Assembly: GCA_963784575.1 (NCBI GenBank) | Contig: CAWARU010000002.1 | Coordinates: forward strand, 248,001-312,000 | Length of the DNA stretch: 64,000 nucleotides | Reading direction: 5' to 3' | From: CAWARU01 sp963784575 | Lineage (GTDB): Bacteria; Pseudomonadota; Gammaproteobacteria; UBA6186; Azoamicaceae | Shown here: positions 45,967 through 55,814 of the stretch, in pieces | Layout: each line of letters opens with the position of its first letter | Numbering within the stretch: position 1 is the first letter of the stretch | The notes under the pieces: generated by a model | Databases searched by the model: none | What the model saw: only the letters and a program-made list of their open reading frames with translations | Told to the model about the DNA's origin: nothing | Made by a program: the position numbers and the translations under genes

Positions 45967-46914
45967 CTAAAATTTCCAGGCAAAATCCGCAGCTATCAGA
46001 TATTTATGTTTGGTTTGCTGCCCATTCCAGCGCTGTACCACAGGCACACCAACCCCAAATTGAAAAACCAATTTCTGAGTAGAAAACCAAATCGAAGGGG
46101 TTGCATAGATAATATTTCCACCCGAATCTTGAATCAATTCCTGTAGAAACACATCTTTTTCAGAAAATTGCCCATCGAACTCAATCATCCAGCTAAAAAT
46201 CCACTCAGAAGCAACATAGCAAATATTTTTGCCAAAACCACCTTGATAGAAATATTCATTCCCAAATTTTATGCCGTGGTGCTTGGTGGTTTTTGTAATA
46301 CCATAGGAACCAAACACAAGCCAATCTGTGTACAGACGTAAATATGTCATACCTAAAAAATAGTTCGCTGATCCAAAACCTGTTGGTGGTTCTTTGGTGG
46401 CAGATCCTGTTGGGAGATTGACATTAGCTACAATGCTCGCTGTATCTATAAATTCTTTATTACTTGGACTAGCAAAAAAAGCATATTCATATTGGACAAA
46501 AGCGTCCTGGAATCCTGAAGAACGGGTATCTTGATCCTTGAAATCGATTGCATAGGGAATTCCTGCCAAAATTGAAGATTTGTCACTGATGGCATAAACA
46601 TAAAATTGTGAAGTACTCGTGAAATGCTTCCTCACGCCAACGAAATCATAACCATAAACATAAAGAATTTTGTCACCTTTATCGAAGATATATTGTCCAA
46701 TGGCAACCAGCGCACCCGGTTGTTGCGAAGAAGGTAAGGCCAAATTGCCGATGTTTGGCGGAGAAGGTTTATTCTCTGCGGCTTCGGATTTGGTTTCTCC
46801 CGTATTTATTTCAGCATTGATGGTCGCATTGGTGCCATTGTCTGCGCCTTGCTCTTCAGCCGCGAAAACAGAACCCGAGAAAAGAACAATTATAATGGCA
46901 AGGTAAATCGAAAT
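45967..46914 (-). CDS. Outer-membrane beta-barrel-like exported protein, probable ATT start
   Basis: 315 residues if begun at ATT 46914. The usual starts only give TTG 46743, which would cut off a clear signal peptide: from 46914 the frame reads ISIYLAIIIVLFSGSVFA then AEEQG. AGGAGGAGG stands six bases before the ATT, and no ATG, GTG or TTG occurs in frame between the last upstream stop and 46743. After the signal comes an Asn/Glu-rich linker, then repeating amphipathic strands with aromatic ends (YAFFASPSNKEFIDTASIVA, YLRLYTDWLVFGSYGITKTT) and a C-terminal Phe (AADFAWKF), typical of outer-membrane barrels. It overlaps the kdpD end by 25 bases, so it is the last gene of the kdp operon. Substrate unknown. 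Confidence 0.72.
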   Translation of the reverse strand: MSIYLAIIIVLFSGSVFAAEEQGADNGTNATINAEINTGETKSEAAENKPSPPNIGNLALPSSQQPGALVAIGQYIFDKGDKILYVYGYDFVGVRKHFTSTSQFYVYAISDKSSILAGIPYAIDFKDQDTRSSGFQDAFVQYEYAFFASPSNKEFIDTASIVANVNLPTGSATKEPPTGFGSANYFLGMTYLRLYTDWLVFGSYGITKTTKHHGIKFGNEYFYQGGFGKNICYVASEWIFSWMIEFDGQFSEKDVFLQELIQDSGGNIIYATPSIWFSTQKLVFQFGVGVPVVQRWNGQQTKHKYLIAADFAWKF

Positions 46915-49568
46915 ATGGCACCTCCTCCTAGTCTGTTCTCAGCCCAGATATCACCACCATGCATAAAAATGATCTTTTGACAGATAGCAAGCCCTAAACC
47001 CATGCCACCAACATTAGTAATACTTTGGCCACGGTAAAATTTCTCAAATATCTTATTGATTTCATCGATTGCAAGTCCTGGTCCTTGATCTTCAATGCTC
47101 ACCAATACGCGAGGCTTTTCCACATAAACAAAAATATCTATCGGAGAAAGAGGAGGTGTGTATTTAATAGCATTCTCTAGGATATTGAAAAACACCTGCT
47201 CCAGAAAAACACTGTTAAAATATAACTTGGGGAGAGACTCCGGCATTTTAACCAAAACTGGCCTTTTTTCAAGCCTACGACTCAAACGTTTTAGAGCAGC
47301 ATTGATGACTTTTTCTAAGGAATGAAGTTTTTTAGTGGGTGATGGACCAGTCTCGAGACGTATGATCTGGGATAAGTTATTCACCAAGTGGTTCAGTTCT
47401 TCTGCATTCTCAGAGATATCAGTGCTCAAGATCCTTATGGGTTCAGAGTTTAATTGCTCACCAAGTGCTATTAAATTATTGGTAGATCCGATAATGTCTA
47501 TTAAAGGTGGACGCATTGAATCGGAAATATAAGTCAATAAGATATTACTTACCTTATCCGTTTCTCTTTGAAGCTTCGTATCTTGAGCTTCTTCTTGTAG
47601 TCTATCGACTTCGATCGCAAGTGCAGTTTGATTGGCAAAAGATTCGAGAAGATGGAGCTGATCAGGGATCAGGAATCGATTCGGATCTTTTGGGATTACT
47701 TGTAACACCCCAACTGTCCCCTTAGAGCCGAGCAAAGGAATGAAAATAGCCTCATTCTCGGGCAGCGTTTCTGTGCCATGACCTGCAATTTGTCCCAGCT
47801 CATAAACCCATTGTGCAACACTTTGATCTTTTTCAGTCAGTGCAGTCCTGTCTATGGGTTCATTTGGGCGCAGTGATGGACCTAGAACTGGCTCGAGTTG
47901 ATTATCATCATTTGGTAATAAGGCAAGCACCTTGCAATCAAACACTTCTTCTATCTGACGTCTTGCTATTTCTAGTAATTTCTTGACACCTCGTGCAGCT
48001 GCCAATTGCTTACTCAAAAGATGCAAATTTGCGATCCGAAACTCACGCCAGCGAGAAAATTCTGCTTGTTTTCGATGCAGAATGGTTAAGTTTACTACAA
48101 TCAATGACACAATGATCATCGTGATAAGGGTGATGATGGACTGCAAATCTGATATGCCAAACATGAACTGTGGCGGCAGAAACATATAATCAAAAGTAAG
48201 TGCACTCAAGAAAGTAGCAACAATGGCGGGACCATAATAACCTTTTACGGATATGTAGATAACACCCAATAGATACACCATCACAAAAGTACTGGTATCT
48301 AAGTAATTATTGAAAATAAAATTAATGGCAGTACAGATTATTACTGTTAAAATACTCATCAGGTAGCCAAGTTTAGGATTCTCTACTTGTAAAGGATTTT
48401 TCTCGTAGGTTTTTACTTCCTCTGCTTCGCTGTGTAGGATATAGATATCGACATCACTTGATGCGCGCACAAATTCATCAGCCAAACTTTTACTGAAAAG
48501 ATTTTTCCAAAACCCTTTTTTTGATTTCTTAGAAACAATAATCTTGGTAGCATTTCTTTCATGGGCAATAGTGAGAATATCCTTTGCAATATTGGTACCG
48601 CCAACCATAAGCGTCTCAGCACCTTCAAGTTCTGCCAACCGTAAATGTGCAATGACATTCTTTCGCTCGCTTGGACTATAGCGCATATTTGCAGTCTCAA
48701 TTGAAACTGCAATCCACTCAGCGTGGAGTGCTTTTGCCAACCGCTTCGTTATCCGGATAAGTTTTGGAGCATCCGGATCGGGTCCGATACAAACCAACAG
48801 TCGTTCTTTTGTAGGCCAAATTTTTTCGATGGACTCACCACGTCGATGCAGCAAAACTTCTGTGTCTACTTGATCTGCCGTGAAACGGAGGGCCAACTCT
48901 CTGAGTGCCGTAAGATTTCCTCTTCGAAAATAGTTCTCTTTAGCAGTGACGATGTCTTCTGGTACATACACTTTGCCTTCCGCCAGACGTTGCAGCAAAT
49001 CTTCAGGCGGCAAGTCCACTAATTCTATGCCTGTGGCGCGTTCGAACACGGTATCTGGTACAGTCTCCCGAACCACAATACCTGTAATTTGGGTTACAAT
49101 GTTATTCAGGCTTTCAATATGCTGAACATTCACTGTCGTATAGACATCGATGCCTCGGTCCAGTAATTCTATTATGTCCTGCCAACGCTTATTATGACGC
49201 GAACCAGGCACATTGGTATGTGCCATTTCATCCACCAACAATAAATTTGGATTACAATCTAATGCACCATCCAAATCAAATTCTTGTAACTTTTTGCCGC
49301 GGTATTCTAATTTTTTCCGTGGCAGCACTTCTATTTTTTCAAGCAGCACTTCTGTTTCACGGCGACCATGGGTTTCCACCAAGCCTGCGACTACACTCAA
49401 GCCTTCTTGTTGCCTTGCTAATGCAGATTCTAGCATTGAGTATGTTTTGCCAACTCCAGGGGCTGCACCCAAAAATATTTTAAGTTTACCGCTCGCCTGT
49501 TTTTTCTCACGGCGTTCTTCTTTTTTGACATACTCCAACAATTCTTTAGGGTCGGGACGGCGTTCCAT
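46890..49568 (-). CDS. kdpD: KdpD-type osmosensor histidine kinase lacking the phospho-acceptor His
   Basis: 892 residues in the KdpD layout: N-terminal KdpD domain with Walker A GAAPGVGKT (34-42) and LLLVDEMAHTNVPGSRHNKR; a Usp-like domain about 250-370; four membrane helices about 405-505; GAF-like region about 530-650; dimerisation helices about 670-740; ATPase domain with NILENAIKYTPP, EDQGPGL and GMGLGLAIC. In the H-box, where KdpD reads S-H-D-L-R-T-P-L, this protein has SDSMRPPL: the His is Asp683. No kdpE follows; the next gene is a barrel-like protein. It begins two bases after kdpC. It may sense K+ or c-di-AMP without phosphotransfer, or be losing function. Confidence 0.9.
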   Translation of the reverse strand: MERRPDPKELLEYVKKEERREKKQASGKLKIFLGAAPGVGKTYSMLESALARQQEGLSVVAGLVETHGRRETEVLLEKIEVLPRKKLEYRGKKLQEFDLDGALDCNPNLLLVDEMAHTNVPGSRHNKRWQDIIELLDRGIDVYTTVNVQHIESLNNIVTQITGIVVRETVPDTVFERATGIELVDLPPEDLLQRLAEGKVYVPEDIVTAKENYFRRGNLTALRELALRFTADQVDTEVLLHRRGESIEKIWPTKERLLVCIGPDPDAPKLIRITKRLAKALHAEWIAVSIETANMRYSPSERKNVIAHLRLAELEGAETLMVGGTNIAKDILTIAHERNATKIIVSKKSKKGFWKNLFSKSLADEFVRASSDVDIYILHSEAEEVKTYEKNPLQVENPKLGYLMSILTVIICTAINFIFNNYLDTSTFVMVYLLGVIYISVKGYYGPAIVATFLSALTFDYMFLPPQFMFGISDLQSIITLITMIIVSLIVVNLTILHRKQAEFSRWREFRIANLHLLSKQLAAARGVKKLLEIARRQIEEVFDCKVLALLPNDDNQLEPVLGPSLRPNEPIDRTALTEKDQSVAQWVYELGQIAGHGTETLPENEAIFIPLLGSKGTVGVLQVIPKDPNRFLIPDQLHLLESFANQTALAIEVDRLQEEAQDTKLQRETDKVSNILLTYISDSMRPPLIDIIGSTNNLIALGEQLNSEPIRILSTDISENAEELNHLVNNLSQIIRLETGPSPTKKLHSLEKVINAALKRLSRRLEKRPVLVKMPESLPKLYFNSVFLEQVFFNILENAIKYTPPLSPIDIFVYVEKPRVLVSIEDQGPGLAIDEINKIFEKFYRGQSITNVGGMGLGLAICQKIIFMHGGDIWAENRLGGGAIFRFTLPL

Positions 49569-49570
49569 TC

Positions 49571-50212
49571 CTACCTGCTCCTACTTTTGTCTGGCAACTC
49601 TTGCTGCTTGTTGCTTGCAGCTTGAAATTTATCCAATGAAAGATTCAAAAGAAGCACATTGATTCGTTTACTTCCTAAGAAGCCTAAATCCGGATTTTGT
49701 GTACACTCATCTATCAACTTATTGAGATCTGCTTCACTAATACTTCGAGTTTTTGCTACGCGCGCTATTTGATATTTTGCTGCAGCCATGCTGATATGGG
49801 GATCTAATCCGCTGCCGGATGCTTGTAGTAATTCAATGGGAATGGCAGCATTCGTAAGCGGGTTCGAGACACGAAGATTTGCAATGCGCTTTTGCACTGC
49901 TTCGATTAGTGCTGGGTTAGAGGGTCCCAGATTGGATCCATTGGAAGCAGTCGCATTATAAGGATAGGGTGTGGTTGCAGAAGGCCTACCCCAGAAATAC
50001 TTAGGATCCTCAAATAATTGCCCAATCAACAAGGATCCTTGCAACTGATTTTGATCTGAATAAATCAAGCTGCCATAGGATTTTTCCTTAAAGAAAATTC
50101 TTGCGAAAAGAGTGATAAATCCTGGATACAATAAGCCTGTCACAATGCTCATTATGAGCAGAAACAAAATGGAAATTTTGAGATGATGCAGCAAAGAGTT
50201 CAGAGTTTTCAT
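49571..50212 (-). CDS. kdpC: Potassium-transporting ATPase KdpC subunit
   Basis: Single-span accessory subunit that stabilises the KdpFABC pump. 213 residues; one N-terminal membrane helix (ISILFLLIMSIVTGLLYPGF), then QGSLLIGQLFEDPKYFWGRP, SNPALIEAVQKRI and ASGSGLDPHISMAAAKYQ, all standard KdpC blocks. The last 20 residues are a Gln/Lys/Ser-rich extra tail. Ten bases separate it from kdpB. Confidence 0.95.
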   Translation of the reverse strand: MKTLNSLLHHLKISILFLLIMSIVTGLLYPGFITLFARIFFKEKSYGSLIYSDQNQLQGSLLIGQLFEDPKYFWGRPSATTPYPYNATASNGSNLGPSNPALIEAVQKRIANLRVSNPLTNAAIPIELLQASGSGLDPHISMAAAKYQIARVAKTRSISEADLNKLIDECTQNPDLGFLGSKRINVLLLNLSLDKFQAASNKQQELPDKSRSR

Positions 50213-50222
50213 TGCTTTTCTC

Positions 50223-52316
50223 TCACTGGAATAACCACCCTAATATCAAATCAATTATTTTGATACCGACAAAGGGTGCAATGAGGCCGCCTACCCCATA
50301 AATCAAGATATTACCTCGAAGTAGATTACTGGCAGAAACACGGCGATATTTCACCCCAAACAATGCCAAAGGAATAAGGCAAATGATGATCAAAGCATTG
50401 AAGATGACTGCAGAAAGAATTGCACTTTCTCGATTTGCAAGATGCATGATATTCAAAGCATTGAGTGCCGGATAAGTGCCACTAAAAGCTGCAGGCAGAA
50501 TGGCAAAATATTTTGCAACGTCGTTCGCAATACTAAATGTCGTAATTGCACCTCGAGTCATCAGCAATTGCTTGCCAATCTCAACAATTTCAATCAGCTT
50601 GGTTGGGTTTGAATCCAAATCGACCATATTGCCGGCTTCCTTGGCGACTTGAGTACCAGTGTTCATGGCAACCGCCACATCAGCCTGAGCCAGTGCGGGC
50701 GCATCATTAGTACCATCGCCTGCCATCGCAACCAATTTGCCTTCAGATTGTTGTTCACGTATGAGATTGAGTTTGTCTTCCGGTGTTGCTTGTGCGAGAA
50801 AGTCATCAACGCCTGCTTCAGCAGCAATAGCAGCTGCAGTTAGCGGATTGTCGCCCGTAATCATGATGGTTTTAATACCCATTCGACGCAATTCTGCAAA
50901 ACGCTCCCGTATTCCTCCTTTTACGATATCCTTTAACACAATGATACCTAAAATCTTAGCGCCATCTGCTACCAAAAGTGGCGTGGCGCCTTTTCTTGCA
51001 ATAGAATCAATTAATTCTTTTTCTTTGCCTAAAATCTCTGCAGCTTGTTGGGTCCTGGCAAAATGAATAATGGCGTCTGGTGCACCCTTGCGTATTCTTC
51101 GAGTAATATTGCTCTCGTTTAAATCAACGCCACTCATTCGAGTGTAGGCAGTAAAAGGTATAAAACTAGCTCCAAGTTCCTCAATACTTCTACTTCTAAT
51201 GCCATATTTTTCCTTAGCTAACACCACAATGCTGCGTCCTTCTGCGGTTTCATCTGCAAGAGATGCAAGTTGAGCAACATCAGCAAGATTTTCTATGGTT
51301 GTCTTTCCGAACGGAATGAATTCGGTGGCTTGTCGGTTACCTAGTGTGACTGTACCTGTTTTATCGAGCAATAAAACATTGACATCTCCTGCAGCCTCAA
51401 TGGCACGGCCTGACAAAGCTACAACATTTCGTTGCACCATGCGATCCATTCCCGCAATGCCAATGGCAGATATTAATGCCCCAATTGTGGTGGGAGCAAG
51501 ACAAACAAAAAGTGCCACTAGCACTGTGACACTAACAACTAACCCAGTACCTGCTGAACTCACACTGTAGATAGAAAAGGGCAATAATGTAGTACACACC
51601 AAGAGAAAAATGATAGTTAACATGGCGAGCAATATGTTCAAGGCGATTTCATTAGGAGTTTTGCTTCTTTTTGCCCCTTCTACCAGATTAATCATGTGAT
51701 CTAAGAATGTTTCCCCTGGGTTTCTCGTGATCTTGACAATTATCCAGTCGGAAATCACACGAGTGCCTCCTGTGACAGCACTGCGATCACCACCGCTTTC
51801 ACGGATGACAGGAGCACTTTCTCCGGTGATAGCACTTTCATTGACGGAAGCAATGCCTTCAATAACTTCACCATCGCCTGGGATGTAATCACCCTCCTCC
51901 ACCAATACCGTATCGCCAACTTTTAATTTTTGAGAAGGTATCAAAATATACTGGGCATCACGTTTCAAATCTTTAATTTTTTTAGCTTGAATTTCTCCTC
52001 TTGCTTTTCGAAGTGATTCTGCTTGAGCTCTACCTCGTGCCTCAGCCACAGCTTCAGAAAAGTTTGCAAAAATCAGCGTAAACCAAAGCCAAACAGTCAC
52101 TGCGAAAATAAATCTTGGAGGTGCCTCACCATTTCCAACCAAAGCTTGAGCAAAGAGTGCTGTGGTCAGAAGACTGCAAACATAGACGCAGAACATGACT
52201 GGATTTCGGATCTGGTGCATCGGATCTAATTTGTACAAAGAAGATGCTATGTTTGCGCCAAGCCAACGGAGATGAAGCATATTCGGAACCGGAGCCTGTG
52301 CTCTGACAGCAGTCAT
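50223..52316 (-). CDS. kdpB: Potassium-transporting P-type ATPase KdpB subunit
   Basis: Catalytic P-type ATPase of the high-affinity K+ pump. 697 residues. Phosphorylated Asp318 in DKTGTVTLGN, actuator motif TGESAPVIRES, hinge MITGDNPLTAAAIAAEAGVD and MAGDGTNDAPALAQADVAVAM. Membrane helices at the N-terminus, about 220-280, and at the C-terminus. Thirty-three bases downstream of kdpA. All catalytic motifs intact. Confidence 0.96.
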   Translation of the reverse strand: MTAVRAQAPVPNMLHLRWLGANIASSLYKLDPMHQIRNPVMFCVYVCSLLTTALFAQALVGNGEAPPRFIFAVTVWLWFTLIFANFSEAVAEARGRAQAESLRKARGEIQAKKIKDLKRDAQYILIPSQKLKVGDTVLVEEGDYIPGDGEVIEGIASVNESAITGESAPVIRESGGDRSAVTGGTRVISDWIIVKITRNPGETFLDHMINLVEGAKRSKTPNEIALNILLAMLTIIFLLVCTTLLPFSIYSVSSAGTGLVVSVTVLVALFVCLAPTTIGALISAIGIAGMDRMVQRNVVALSGRAIEAAGDVNVLLLDKTGTVTLGNRQATEFIPFGKTTIENLADVAQLASLADETAEGRSIVVLAKEKYGIRSRSIEELGASFIPFTAYTRMSGVDLNESNITRRIRKGAPDAIIHFARTQQAAEILGKEKELIDSIARKGATPLLVADGAKILGIIVLKDIVKGGIRERFAELRRMGIKTIMITGDNPLTAAAIAAEAGVDDFLAQATPEDKLNLIREQQSEGKLVAMAGDGTNDAPALAQADVAVAMNTGTQVAKEAGNMVDLDSNPTKLIEIVEIGKQLLMTRGAITTFSIANDVAKYFAILPAAFSGTYPALNALNIMHLANRESAILSAVIFNALIIICLIPLALFGVKYRRVSASNLLRGNILIYGVGGLIAPFVGIKIIDLILGWLFQ

Positions 52317-52349
52317 TATTTTCTCACCTCTGTATCCATGTTCATAACA

Positions 52350-54098
52350 TCACATTCCACTAAACAGATTTTCTTGAAGCATCAACGATTCGACAATGGG
52401 TCCCAAAGAAAAAGCCGGAAAAAAAGTAAGTGCCCCAAAAATGAGGATCACACAAACCAAAACAATCACAAATAAGGGAGTGTGAGTTGGCAAAGTCCCC
52501 GCACTTACGGGAACAATTTTCTTTCGCACCAAAGATCCAGCAATTGCCAATACAGGAATGGCTATCCAAAAACGTCCCATTAAAATCGCGAGTCCTCCCA
52601 AAAGGTTGTAGAAGAATGAATTGGCATTTAACCCTGCAAAAGCTGAACCATTATTATTTGTCATGGAAGAAAATGCATATAAAACTTCAGTAAATCCATG
52701 TGCGCCAGGATTGCCCATCGAAGATTTACCAGCCTCAGTGACAACTGCTAATGCGCTGCAAAACAATACAACCAGTGGCATTATTAAAAAAATAAACGAG
52801 GACATTTTCATTTCATAGGATTCTATTTTCTTACCCAAATATTCAGGCGTTCTTCCTACCATTAATCCTGAAATAAAAACAGTAATAATAACAAGAATCA
52901 ACATCTGATAGAGTCCCGATCCCACTCCCCCAAAAATCACTTCACCGAGATCGATGAGCAGCAAAGGGATGAGACCGGCAAGCGGCACAAATGAATCTAT
53001 CATAGCGTTTACAGATCCATTACCTGTCGCGGTAGTCACAGTACTCCAAAGTGCAGAATTTAATATTCCAAAACGCGTTTCTTTTCCTTCCATATTAGGT
53101 CCTAGACTTAAGCCTGCTAAAGCTCTATTTCCTCCGTGCTCTAAACCATCAACGATGTAAAGCAAGGGAAGAAATATAATGAACATCGCCGCTAATATTG
53201 CCCATCCTTGTCGTTTATCTCCGACCATGACGCCAAAGGTGTAACACAATGCCGCCGGTATTAAAAGTATGGCAAGCATCTCCAAAAAATTTGAAAATGG
53301 CGTTGGATTTTCAAATGGATGAGCGGAATTTACATTAAAAAATCCCCCACCATTGGTACCCAATTGCTTGATTGCGACTTGTGATGCAACGGGGCCCATG
53401 GGTAGTGTTTGTTGAGTTTGGAATTTTACTGTTGCATCATTTGTTTCTTGATATTGAACGGGCTGGATTAAATTTGCTGTTTGATACTCCTTAAAATTTT
53501 GGATGACCCCCTGCGATACTAAAATACATGCCAGTAGGATAGATAGAGGAAGCAGAATGTAAAGTATGCCTCTCGTGGTATCGATCCAAAAATTTCCAAG
53601 CGTAACCATTTCACGTCTCTTGAGACCCCGTATCAAAGCAACTAAAACAGACATACCCATTGCAGCAGAAAGAAAATTCTGCACAGTAAGTCCCAGCATC
53701 TGCGTAAGGTAGCTAAGGCTGTTTTCACCCGAATAGGCCTGCCAATCAGAATTGGTAACAAAACTTACGGCTGTATTGAAAGCGAGATCGGGAGATACTG
53801 CCGAAAAACTTTGGGGATTAAAAGGCAAGAATTCTTGTATTCTCTGTATCAAGTATAATAACAGGCTGCCAAGACAGCTTAAAGCGATCATCGAAATGGC
53901 ATATTCTTTCCAACTCATTTCATGATCGACATCTATGCCCATTAATTTATAGAAGGCTCTTTCCATGGGTCCAATAATAGGGCTTAGAAAATTTTGGCCG
54001 CCTTCATAAACGGTGGCCATAAATTGCCCAAGGGGTTTCACAAGTAGTAATATTATTCCAAGAAATACAATAATTTCTAGGATTTTATGCTCAATCAT
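52350..54098 (-). CDS. kdpA: Potassium-transporting ATPase KdpA subunit
   Basis: K+-selective channel-like subunit, 582 residues, about ten helices. Selectivity-filter regions are visible: FVTNSDWQAYSGE, GTNGGGFFNVNSAHPFENPT, ATGNGSVNA and MTNNNGSAFAGL. Normal length for the family. Forty-five bases after kdpF. Confidence 0.96.
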   Translation of the reverse strand: MIEHKILEIIVFLGIILLLVKPLGQFMATVYEGGQNFLSPIIGPMERAFYKLMGIDVDHEMSWKEYAISMIALSCLGSLLLYLIQRIQEFLPFNPQSFSAVSPDLAFNTAVSFVTNSDWQAYSGENSLSYLTQMLGLTVQNFLSAAMGMSVLVALIRGLKRREMVTLGNFWIDTTRGILYILLPLSILLACILVSQGVIQNFKEYQTANLIQPVQYQETNDATVKFQTQQTLPMGPVASQVAIKQLGTNGGGFFNVNSAHPFENPTPFSNFLEMLAILLIPAALCYTFGVMVGDKRQGWAILAAMFIIFLPLLYIVDGLEHGGNRALAGLSLGPNMEGKETRFGILNSALWSTVTTATGNGSVNAMIDSFVPLAGLIPLLLIDLGEVIFGGVGSGLYQMLILVIITVFISGLMVGRTPEYLGKKIESYEMKMSSFIFLIMPLVVLFCSALAVVTEAGKSSMGNPGAHGFTEVLYAFSSMTNNNGSAFAGLNANSFFYNLLGGLAILMGRFWIAIPVLAIAGSLVRKKIVPVSAGTLPTHTPLFVIVLVCVILIFGALTFFPAFSLGPIVESLMLQENLFSGM

Positions 54099-54143
54099 CT
54101 GCTAGATACCAGAATGCAATGGAAAAATAAGAGAGAATGGGGG

Positions 54144-54227
54144 TTAGAACAGCTCAGGTTTAAAGAGAGCTATTAATAAATACACAAATAAAAATACGAC
54201 AATAACCCCCGAGATGACATAAAGCAT
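54144..54227 (-). CDS. kdpF: KdpF small membrane subunit
   Basis: Tiny lipid-like stabilising subunit of the Kdp pump, 27 residues from ATG 54227: a single hydrophobic helix (VISGVIVVFLFVYLLIALF) ending K-P-E-L-F, close to the K-P-E-K-F ending known from KdpF. AAAGGA lies eleven bases upstream. Directly upstream of kdpA, so the operon is complete as kdpFABCD. Confidence 0.85.
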   Translation of the reverse strand: MLYVISGVIVVFLFVYLLIALFKPELF

Positions 54228-54360
54228 TGACAGAAAATTCCTTTAATTGCTGATTGACTTCTATCAGAAGTTTAGAGCGCCTCGAAGAACCATACCTGAA
54301 TTAAGCAAAAAGCAAAGAATCCGATGGTAATGCTCAAAAATAGCAGGTCTCTCACATTGA

Positions 54361-54555
54361 CTATCTCGAAGCGCCGCGATCACCACGATTACCTGAGTGA
54401 TCACGATCTTGATATTTACTCGGTTTCTCCCACTGATCTTCCCTTGCAGTTTCTTCCTTATAACCATTCTCTCCATATCGAGGAGGTGTATCATCAACCC
54501 AACAACCCATCAAGGATATACTCGCTAAAGCGACACACATTATTTGATTACGCAT
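54361..54555 (-). CDS. Small predicted lipoprotein
   Basis: 64 residues. N-terminal signal with lipobox LMGC (Cys18) after a short hydrophobic stretch (MCVALASISLMGC); the mature part is hydrophilic, rich in Asp, Arg, Gly and Glu (KYQDRDHSGNRGDRGASR). Would be lipid-anchored in the envelope. A second ATG lies at codon 6. It is upstream of kdpF on the same strand with a 133-base gap. Function unknown. Confidence 0.65.
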   Translation of the reverse strand: MRNQIMCVALASISLMGCWVDDTPPRYGENGYKEETAREDQWEKPSKYQDRDHSGNRGDRGASR

Positions 54556-54748
54556 AATTCACCGTCCATATTGTTTAGTTCAGCACATACTCTAACAATA
54601 GCATGCAAGTAGCAAGATACAAGCGAGCGACAAAAATTGGAAAAAATAGTGCAACTTAACAAGATTTTTTGTTAGTTTAATTGCAAACAAAGTACTAAAA
54701 TTACCAAAAAAAAAGCATTTTGCAAAGTTTTGTTATAAGATAATTGTC

Positions 54749-55700
54749 ATGGAACTCTCTCATTCTATTTCAAAAACTGAAGATTCTAGCAAAAAGGCTA
54801 TTCAAAAAGAACGCTATCTTTGGATCGCGTTATCATTGACAATCACTTTTACCATAATTGAATTATTTGGTGGTTGGTATTTCAAAAGCCTAGCACTCCT
54901 ATCTGATGCCGCCCACATGTTCACAGATGTGGCTGCCCTCGTTATCGCATTGCTTGCTATCCAAATAGGAAAACGAGTAGCTGATGTAAAACGCACTTTC
55001 GGATATTATCGATTTGAAATTTTAGCTGCTGTACTGAATGCGGTGATATTGCTTTTGGTTACGATTTATATTTTCTTTGAGGCTTACCAGCGATTATTCA
55101 GTCACAGCGCAGTTCAACCGATTGGCATGTTCTCCATCGCCCTTGTTGGATTGCTTGTCAATTTTATTGCCATTCGATTGCTGCATGAAGGAAGCAAAGA
55201 AAGCCTCAATGTACGAGGTGCCTACCTTGAAGCCTGGGCCGATATGCTCGGTTCTATAGGAGTTATCATTGCCGCAGTCATCATTTACTTCACCAATTGG
55301 GAAAGTGTTGATTCGATTATTGCAATCACTATTGGCCTTTGGGTTTTGCCTCGAACCTGGTCCTTGCTGAAAGAAAGTATTAATATCTTGTTAGAGGGTG
55401 TCCCAGACGGTATTGAATTATCTAGCATTCATAACGAACTTGCTGCTATTCCAAAGGTTTGTAATGTTCATGATCTCCATGTCTGGGCAGTCACCAGCGG
55501 TAAAGTAAGTTTGACTGTTCACCTAGTCATTGATTCCATTAGTCCAGATACGCAGTCGATAAATGCTGCACAATTTATTTTAAAAACTGCAAATAATATT
55601 TTTAATTGAAAAATTCAATATCACACATTCAACCATACAAATTGAAACTGAGAACTGTGGTCATGATGATCTTGACAAGGCCAATCATCTCAGTTATTAA
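54749..55700 (+). CDS. Cation diffusion facilitator (CzcD/ZitB-like) metal exporter, frameshifted near the end
   Basis: Zn/Cd/Co-type efflux antiporter in the inner membrane. Six helices; metal site motifs SLALLSDAAHMFTDVAAL in helix 2 and AYLEAWADMLGSIGV in helix 5; cytoplasmic domain with NVHDLHVWAVTSGKVSLTVH. The first frame stops at 55609, but another frame continues KFNITHSTIQIETENCGHDD to TAA 55698-55700, and H-S-T-I-Q-I-E is the classical end of this family. The switch lies in T5 (55599-55603) or A5 (55609-55613). Histidine-rich loops are absent. Monocistronic. Confidence 0.85.
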
Positions 55701-55814
55701 TATCAGTTAGGTATTATTTGAATTCAATTTTGATGTTTTATTTGATGTTTTGACATCATGAAATATGAATTTATGAAGTTTAGTTAAGAAGTAATGTTAA
55801 AAGGATGCAGATTT

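Noticed and set aside
54264..54497. Minus-strand 77-codon frame beside kdpF
   Set aside because: Overlaps the lipoprotein gene in another frame, has no family features, and the lipobox protein explains the region.
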